From: Bacillota bacterium
GTDB lineage: Bacteria > Bacillota > Clostridia > Lachnospirales > Bianqueaceae
Direction: 5' to 3'
Assembly: GCA_017467985.1 (NCBI GenBank)
Contig: JAFUJY010000049.1
Coordinates: forward strand, 1 to 6,347
DNA length: 6,347 nucleotides
Position 1 is the first letter of the stretch. The number at the start of each line of letters is the position of its first letter. The notes below the pieces were generated by a model, which was given only the letters and a program-made list of their open reading frames with translations, had not been told where the DNA came from and searched no databases. The position numbers were made by a program, and so were the translations under genes. Below, piece after piece: positions 1-3,451 of this stretch.

Positions 1-231
1 AAGCAGGAGTATACGGTGCATGGCCCGGATTGGCACGTTCATGGGGACTTCTGGGATCATGAATACGAGATCGAAGGCGCTGTGGGGACAGTGGCTGCTG
101 TTTCAAAAGAATGGATGACCTGGGGCGATTCTTATGAGATCCGATTTGGGGATAATGTGGATGAGGTGTTGGCTCTGGCGGTAGTTCTGGTGATCGATGC
201 CTGTATTGAGGCACAGCGAAATAATAATTAA
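1..231 (+). CDS. LURP-one-related (LOR/DUF567) family protein, C-terminal part
   Basis: The reading frame is open from the left edge and stops with TAA at 229-231, giving 76 visible codons; the N-terminal half lies outside the window. The fragment has the pattern typical of the end of LOR (DUF567) proteins: a W-x-V-x-G-D-F segment, an H-x-Y-x-I strand followed by G-x-V-A-x-[IV]-S-K-x-W, a W-G-D-S/T-Y-x-I strand, and a C-terminal hydrophobic helix LALAVVLVIDACIE. In the family these form a tubby-like beta barrel closed around a central helix, usually in small cytoplasmic bacterial proteins of about 160 residues with no established reaction. No signal peptide can be judged here. A GTG at 16 could be mistaken for a start, but the frame continues upstream with a sensible sequence (KQEYTV), so it is an internal Val. 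The gene converges on the glycosidase gene. Confidence 0.8.
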   Translation, partial: KQEYTVHGPDWHVHGDFWDHEYEIEGAVGTVAAVSKEWMTWGDSYEIRFGDNVDEVLALAVVLVIDACIEAQRNNN

Positions 232-239
232 CTTGCAGA

Positions 240-294
240 AAAAAGCCAGTGTTTGCGCTTGGTTAAGGAGAACTAAGCAAAACACTGGCTTTTT
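240..294. terminator. Bidirectional rho-independent terminator
   Basis: A perfect 15-bp inverted repeat pairs 240-254 (AAAAAGCCAGTGTTT) with 280-294 (AAACACTGGCTTTTT). Below the loop, GC(G)CTTGGTT and AACTAAGC can partly extend the stem. The A-run on one side and T-run on the other give a U-tract in both directions. It lies 8 bp after the LOR stop and 4 bp after the stop of the minus-strand glycosidase, so it should terminate both convergent genes. Confidence 0.9.
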
Positions 295-298
295 ATGA

Positions 299-1792
299 TT
301 ATAAAGAATACGTATTCAAAATATTGCCTTCAAGATCGGTTTCAATTCGTGTACCCACGGGCATACTAAAGAGGGACACACCATTGATGTAGGCATGCAT
401 ATTGGTGCCATCGGAGGTGAGGGTATAGTCGGTATCAAACATCCGCTGGGTATATTCGAAGCTGCCCATGTCAGCGGCACAACTCCACAGAACCTTGTCG
501 TAACGAATATTTACGCCGCACAGTATGCTAATATACTCCAGAGCAGCCAGCAGGGTGGGACCATAGCCGTTTTCGCCGGGAGCGGCTTTGCCGCTGAAGG
601 GGTTGTAGCACTGGACAAACCGTTGTTCCTGCTTGAGGGTGGCAAGGAAGCGTTTGCCAAAGAGGGCGGTTTCCTTATGGAAGCCATAGTTCAGAAAAGC
701 ATCGATGCTCCGCTGCCAGATCAATCCGTTCACCGGGCCGCCCCAGGAATTGTCGTCAATATCGTGGGAAAGGGCGCCCAATTCCAACAGCTTTTCGTAG
801 CAGTTGGACTGTTCCGGATTCAAATGGAAGAAGGAATCATTGGCAGCAATGGAGGGGAAGGGGCAGTGAGTAAAGAATTCTTCTTCGTTTAGCAGATGCT
901 CCTCTAAAAATTGCTTGGCCATTTCCGGAGTCATCATACCGGCATACATGCACTTCACATTTTCCTGAGAGAGGGCATCCACCTTATTGCCGTTTTTATC
1001 GTAGTTAAAATAGGCGTGACGCTCCTTGTCCCACAGCATCTCGTAGGCTTTATCCAGAACAGCCTTGGCCTTATCCTCCCACATCTTTTGCTCGTCATTA
1101 TTCAAAATGGCAGAGATCTTGGCAAGTACGTCGCGGCAGGCATAGGAGTAACTCATATACTGGGGAGAATCAAAGGGGAGATTCTGATAATCGGTGGGAG
1201 GGACGGACTTGCCCCAGGCGCCGTGCTCCGGCATGATAATGCCGTTCAGGGAAAAGACGGTACTGTTGTCGTCACCGCCGTCCCAGATGCACCAGGTTTC
1301 CAGACAACCATTGCCATTGGAATCCCGATATCGCCAGAGATAATCGTCAAAATCCTTTAGGGTTTTGTAGAGCATATCCAGATAATCCTTGTCGTGACGC
1401 AGCAGATAGTACATCTTCAGCGCTGCGTGGGGCAGAAAACAGCCCTGCATCCAGTCGTAGTGGGTGGACAGGCCATGCCACGGATTGTCGTTACGGATCA
1501 TCCCGGGCAAGCGGCCATCCCGCCGCTGATAGCGCATAAAGATCAAAATATTAGCCAGAGCTAGGCTCAGATCCCGCTTAGCATACATTTCGCCGCCCAG
1601 AGGCTGAGTCTCCAGCCACACGCCGATATATTTGGCGCCCTCAATCAAGCAGGTGTAGTCACCAAATTCTCGAATATTCTTTTTGCACAGGTCTTCACAG
1701 CTATCAAAGACCTGCTGCAGAGCAGCATCGTCGGTTTTAAAGGTCACACTGTTATTACTAAGGTCATAGTCTTGAACAAACCACTTATCCAT
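299..1792 (-). CDS. (alpha/alpha)6-barrel glycoside hydrolase, GH63/GH37-like (MGH1-like)
   Basis: A 497-residue protein without signal peptide, so probably cytoplasmic. It resembles the six-hairpin glycosidases related to GH63 and trehalase (MGH1-like domain), which hydrolyse alpha-glucosides or related oligosaccharides; the substrate cannot be told. Visible landmarks are helix-rich N-terminal hairpins (about 20-160), the active-site loop CIWDGGDDNS (168-177), which in GH63 relatives carries the general-acid Asp, the trehalase/GH63-like segment D-N-S-W-G-G-P-V-N-G-L-I-W-Q-R (347-361), and YGPTLLAALEY (410-420). Residues about 430-497 look like a small C-terminal beta domain. The expected catalytic-base motif E-x-Y-[ND]-P-x-[ST]-G reads Q394-C-Y-N-P-F-S-G, with Gln where Glu is usual. 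The ATG at 1792 follows AGGAGG with a 5-base gap. The gene is transcribed alone, divergently from the peroxidase operon. Family is fairly sure; activity is uncertain. Confidence 0.8.
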   Translation of the reverse strand: MDKWFVQDYDLSNNSVTFKTDDAALQQVFDSCEDLCKKNIREFGDYTCLIEGAKYIGVWLETQPLGGEMYAKRDLSLALANILIFMRYQRRDGRLPGMIRNDNPWHGLSTHYDWMQGCFLPHAALKMYYLLRHDKDYLDMLYKTLKDFDDYLWRYRDSNGNGCLETWCIWDGGDDNSTVFSLNGIIMPEHGAWGKSVPPTDYQNLPFDSPQYMSYSYACRDVLAKISAILNNDEQKMWEDKAKAVLDKAYEMLWDKERHAYFNYDKNGNKVDALSQENVKCMYAGMMTPEMAKQFLEEHLLNEEEFFTHCPFPSIAANDSFFHLNPEQSNCYEKLLELGALSHDIDDNSWGGPVNGLIWQRSIDAFLNYGFHKETALFGKRFLATLKQEQRFVQCYNPFSGKAAPGENGYGPTLLAALEYISILCGVNIRYDKVLWSCAADMGSFEYTQRMFDTDYTLTSDGTNMHAYINGVSLFSMPVGTRIETDLEGNILNTYSL

Positions 1793-1797
1793 AGCAG

Positions 1798-1803
1798 CCT
1801 CCT
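1798..1803 (-). promoter_or_regulatory. Ribosome binding site of the glycosidase gene
   Basis: On the minus strand a perfect AGGAGG lies 5 bases before the ATG at 1792-1790. This fixes the start at MDKWFVQ rather than at an internal Met. Confidence 0.8.
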
Positions 1804-1824
1804 GAATGTGTCGTTGTTGGTTCT

Positions 1825-1853
1825 ATTATAGCACGAGATCAAGATGGTTGCAA
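1825..1853 (-). promoter_or_regulatory. Sigma-A type promoter of the glycosidase gene
   Basis: Read on the minus strand: -35 TTGCAA (1853-1848, 4 of 6 to TTGACA), a 17-base spacer, and -10 TATAAT (1830-1825) preceded by TGC, which gives an extended -10 (TGnTATAAT). The predicted transcript starts around 1818, leaving a leader of about 25 bases. Its -35 box lies 7 bp from the -35 box of the divergent peroxidase promoter. Confidence 0.75.
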
Positions 1854-1860
1854 TGTACTC

Positions 1861-1889
1861 TTGACAAATGGATAGATTGTCGTTATAAT
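1861..1889 (+). promoter_or_regulatory. Consensus sigma-A promoter of the gpx-ohrR operon
   Basis: Perfect -35 TTGACA (1861-1866), an optimal 17-base spacer, and perfect -10 TATAAT (1884-1889). Transcription should start near 1895-1897. A promoter this strong would be expected to need repression, which fits the operator-like repeats that begin within the -10 box. Confidence 0.9.
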
Positions 1890-1923
1890 TAGATTGCATA
1901 CAATTTAATTTTGCAAAATTAAA
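1884..1923. promoter_or_regulatory. Candidate double OhrR operator with perfect 20-bp palindrome
   Basis: Two consecutive 15-mers, TATAATTAGATTGCA (1884-1898) and TACAATTTAATTTTG (1899-1913), each match 12 of 15 positions of the Bacillus subtilis OhrR-box unit TACAATTAAATTGTA as I remember it, in the same head-to-tail spacing. The second runs into a perfect 20-bp palindrome, TTTAATTTTGCAAAATTAAA (1904-1923). The sites cover the -10 box, the transcription start and the leader up to the ribosome binding site, where a repressor would block initiation. An ohrR gene lies one gene downstream, which makes OhrR the natural ligand. The operator assignment is inference; the repeats and palindrome are seen directly. 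Confidence 0.72.
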
Positions 1924-1929
1924 AGGAGG
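1922..1929 (+). promoter_or_regulatory. Ribosome binding site of gpx
   Basis: AAAGGAGG ends 5 bases before the first of two adjacent ATG codons (1935 and 1938). Both are plausible starts; the spacing to the second is 8 bases. The site touches the right end of the operator palindrome. Confidence 0.85.
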
Positions 1930-1934
1930 CAACG

Positions 1935-2480
1935 ATGATGAGCATTTATGATTTCAAAGTAAAGGCACAGGATGGCAGTGAGGTGAGTCTGGCAGATTAT
2001 CAGGGCAAGGTTTTGCTGATTGTGAATACGGCAACCGGCTGTGGCTTTACGCCCCAGTATACGGAACTGCAGGAAATTTATAACGAGTTCAAGGATCAGG
2101 GGCTGGAGATTCTGGACTTCCCCTGCAACCAGTTTGGTGAGCAGGCTCCCGGCAGCGACGAGGAGATTTACACCTTCTGTACAGGCCGGTTCGGTATCAC
2201 CTTCCCTCAGTTTTCCAAGGTGGATGTGAATGGTGACAATGCCATTCCGTTGTACAAGTGGCTGACAGACAACAGTACTTTTGATGGTTTTGATAAGAAC
2301 CCCATGGGCCTGTTCATGACCCAAATGTTAAAGAAGCAGGACAAAGATTTTAAGAACAACAGCTCTGTTAAGTGGAACTTCACCAAGTTCCTGATCGGCA
2401 AGGATGGCAAGCTGATTGCTCGTTTTGAGCCCATGACCTCTCTGAAGAAGGTAAAGGAAGCCATTAAAAAGGCATTGTAA
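1935..2480 (+). CDS. gpx: Glutathione peroxidase family thiol peroxidase (Gpx)
   Basis: A 181-residue cytoplasmic peroxidase of the Gpx/thioredoxin-fold family, reducing hydrogen peroxide and organic hydroperoxides with thiols, in bacteria commonly thioredoxin rather than glutathione. The N-terminal signature N-T-A-T-G-C36-G-F-T-P-Q-Y holds the peroxidatic residue as Cys, not selenocysteine. FPCNQFGEQ (62-70) is the second family signature with Gln70, and W147-N148-F-T-K-F completes the catalytic set. C82 sits at the place of the resolving Cys in yeast Gpx3/Orp1 (C36-C82), suggesting an atypical 2-Cys mechanism; C64 is the other conserved Cys. The protein is about 20 residues longer than the usual 160, with the extra segment around 115-145 before WNF, as I recall for clostridial members. 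It starts the operon with ohrR, 63 bp upstream of it, behind a strong promoter with OhrR-like boxes. Confidence 0.95.
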   Translation: MMSIYDFKVKAQDGSEVSLADYQGKVLLIVNTATGCGFTPQYTELQEIYNEFKDQGLEILDFPCNQFGEQAPGSDEEIYTFCTGRFGITFPQFSKVDVNGDNAIPLYKWLTDNSTFDGFDKNPMGLFMTQMLKKQDKDFKNNSSVKWNFTKFLIGKDGKLIARFEPMTSLKKVKEAIKKAL

Positions 2481-2503
2481 TTGTGGTAAGAAAGGCGTAT
2501 AAT
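2475..2503 (+). promoter_or_regulatory. Possible secondary promoter in front of ohrR
   Basis: TTGTAA (2475-2480, overlapping the gpx stop codon), a 17-base spacer, and a perfect TATAAT (2498-2503). The -35 matches TTGACA at 4 of 6 positions. I see no OhrR-like box around it. It could give ohrR a basal supply independent of the main promoter, but a chance match in AT-rich DNA cannot be excluded. Confidence 0.4.
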
Positions 2504-2543
2504 AAAGGAAAATATTCATTTCTAAGAAAGACGGAAGAAGACT

Positions 2544-2984
2544 ATGTTTGATTCAAAATACGACAGTTTGAAGCTGGAAAACCAGATCTGTTTTCCCCTT
2601 TATGCCGCATCCCGAGAGATCATTAAGCAGTATAAGCCTTTTTTGGATGAGCTGGATCTGACCTACACCCAGTACATCGCCATGATGTTGTTGTGGGAGA
2701 AGAAGACGCTGACGGTGAAGGAAATGGGTGAGAGCCTGTATTTGGACTCCGGAACGCTGACGCCTATGCTGAAAAAGTTGGAGGGGAAGGGGTTCTTAAC
2801 CCGTGCTCGTTCCACTACCGATGAGCGGAACTTGAATGTTACAATCACTGAGGCGGGCGAGGCGCTGAAGGAACGAGCCGTCCATGTTCCAGCCCAGATG
2901 GCCCAGTGCAGTAAACTGGAGCCGGAAGAGGCGTTGATGTTATACCGTATCCTTTATAAGATGCTGGGTAAAACGGAGGGTTAA
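2544..2984 (+). CDS. ohrR: OhrR-type MarR family organic-hydroperoxide-sensing repressor
   Basis: A 146-residue winged-helix repressor, very close in pattern to Bacillus subtilis OhrR: a KLENQ-x-C-F-x-L-Y-A-x-S-R-E N-terminus, YKPFLDEL and TYTQY, then LLLWE, LTVKEMGESLYLDSGTLTPM (helix-turn-helix, about 56-75), LKKLE, and a wing with STTDERN (90-96). The sensing residue is C16 (B. subtilis C15), with Y20 and Y30 equivalent to the tyrosines that hydrogen-bond it. Oxidation of this Cys by organic peroxides releases the protein from DNA in the family. A second Cys, C122, lies about where the resolving Cys of two-Cys OhrRs (Xanthomonas C22/C127) lies. The ATG has only a weak GGAAG (2533-2537) upstream, consistent with low expression of a repressor. 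Probable target: the boxes before gpx, which would make this an autoregulated operon. Confidence 0.93.
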   Translation: MFDSKYDSLKLENQICFPLYAASREIIKQYKPFLDELDLTYTQYIAMMLLWEKKTLTVKEMGESLYLDSGTLTPMLKKLEGKGFLTRARSTTDERNLNVTITEAGEALKERAVHVPAQMAQCSKLEPEEALMLYRILYKMLGKTEG

Positions 2985-2985
2985 T

Positions 2986-3160
2986 ATGCAGGACATGATT
3001 TATAAGCGTAAGTCCGTGCGCAAGTATCGCCCGGACTGTGTGGATGAAGGCACTGGGCGACATGAACCGTATCGACATGGGCATTGCTCTGGCCCACATG
3101 TATGCGGCCAACACCGACACATTTAGTTTTGTGAAAGAAGCCCCCGGCGCCAGAGATTAA
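2986..3160 (+). pseudogene. Nitroreductase family remnant, internally deleted and frameshifted
   Basis: The start is intact: GGAGG (2975-2979) inside the end of ohrR, then ATG one base after the ohrR stop, so it was translationally coupled. The first residues, MQDMIYKRKSVRKYRPD, are the classic N-terminus of FMN-dependent NAD(P)H nitroreductases, whose conserved Arg/Ser pair binds FMN phosphate. After about 21 codons the frame becomes meaningless and stops at TAG 3124-3126 (46 codons). In the +1 frame a nitroreductase-like C-terminus reads ALGDMNRIDMGIALAHMYAA and onward to TAA at 3158-3160. The family is usually about 170-200 residues, so well over 100 codons, including the core, are missing. 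A sequencing slip alone could not restore the missing core. Confidence 0.8.
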
Positions 3161-3185
3161 AAACTACGGATATATTGGTAGTTTT
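3160..3185 (+). terminator. Weak stem-loop directly after the operon
   Basis: AAAACTAC (3160-3167) pairs with GTAGTTTT (3178-3185) over a 10-base loop. The right arm ends in a T-run. The stem is short and AT-rich, so termination would be weak. The loop plus right arm (ATATATTGG, 3170-3178) can instead pair with CCAATATAT (3210-3218). Confidence 0.4.
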
Positions 3186-3218
3186 AGTGTGTAATATATA
3201 GGCAGCAGGCCAATATAT

Positions 3219-3284
3219 AAGCGTATAAGTTTTTGCATATAAAACGAGATTATTGCGATTTATATTGTAAAAACTTATACGCTT
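3219..3284. repeat. Inverted repeat / probable terminator, 16-bp arms
   Basis: AAGCGTATAAGTTTTT (3219-3234) is perfectly complementary to AAAAACTTATACGCTT (3269-3284). The stem can extend inward with ATATAAA against TTTATAT after a small bulge. T-residues continue to 3287, so it can act as a rho-independent terminator for rightward transcription; AA at the left end gives only a poor tract for leftward. Confidence 0.6.
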
Positions 3285-3297
3285 TTTGGAATGTCCC

Positions 3298-3370
3298 AAA
3301 ACCCGTAGGACAGAATGCAATGATTTAAGCCTAAAATGGAGAAATTATTGCATTCCGTCCTACGGGTTTT
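3298..3370. repeat. 29-bp near-perfect inverted repeat (hairpin element)
   Basis: Arms 3298-3326 and 3342-3370 are complementary at 27 of 29 positions, with a 15-base loop. The outer part reads AAAACCCGTAGGAC on the left and GTCCTACGGGTTTT on the right. The two differences are A3312 opposite C3356 and G3322 opposite T3346 (a G-U pair in rightward RNA). The A4/T4 ends allow termination in either direction, but the stem is much longer than in ordinary terminators, so a small repeated extragenic element or MITE-like insertion is an alternative. No target-site duplication is visible at its edges. Confidence 0.75.
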
Positions 3371-3380
3371 GAACTTTTAC

Positions 3381-3409
3381 TTGCGTTTGCGTCCATAGTT
3401 GATTATAAT
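3381..3409 (+). promoter_or_regulatory. Promoter of the LRR gene pair
   Basis: A perfect -10 TATAAT (3404-3409) with TTGCGT (3381-3386) 17 bases upstream; the -35 keeps only the TTG core of the consensus. The predicted start is near 3416, leaving a leader of about 36 bases. It begins 10 bp after the long hairpin, which would insulate it from upstream transcription. Confidence 0.55.
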
Positions 3410-3451
3410 AAAAGAAAAGAGTGTCGAACATGAAGGCGTGGAGGCAAAATC

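Noticed and set aside
395..1360. Two plus-strand open frames (395-892 and 911-1360) opposite the glycosidase
   Set aside because: They lie antisense to a strongly supported gene, have no convincing ribosome binding sites, and their residue content is that of a shadow frame.
1905..2519. Minus-strand open frames across gpx
   Set aside because: They are antisense to a clear peroxidase gene and have no recognisable motif.
3193..3219. AATATATA direct repeats as a CRISPR-like or origin iteron array
   Set aside because: Only two 8-base AT-rich copies; no further periodic repeats, spacers or associated genes.
3123..3320. 65-codon minus-strand frame in the intergenic region
   Set aside because: It crosses two hairpins and the pseudogene end, has no clear ribosome binding site and no family resemblance.
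3298..3370. Hairpin as an integron attC site
   Set aside because: No GTTRRRY-type core sites or R'/R'' box arrangement can be recognised, and no integrase or cassette structure is nearby.
3430..3451. Upstream ATG at 3430 as start for the first LRR gene
   Set aside because: It is out of frame with the LRR protein, and the GGAGG at 3440-3444 is correctly placed only for the ATG at 3452.
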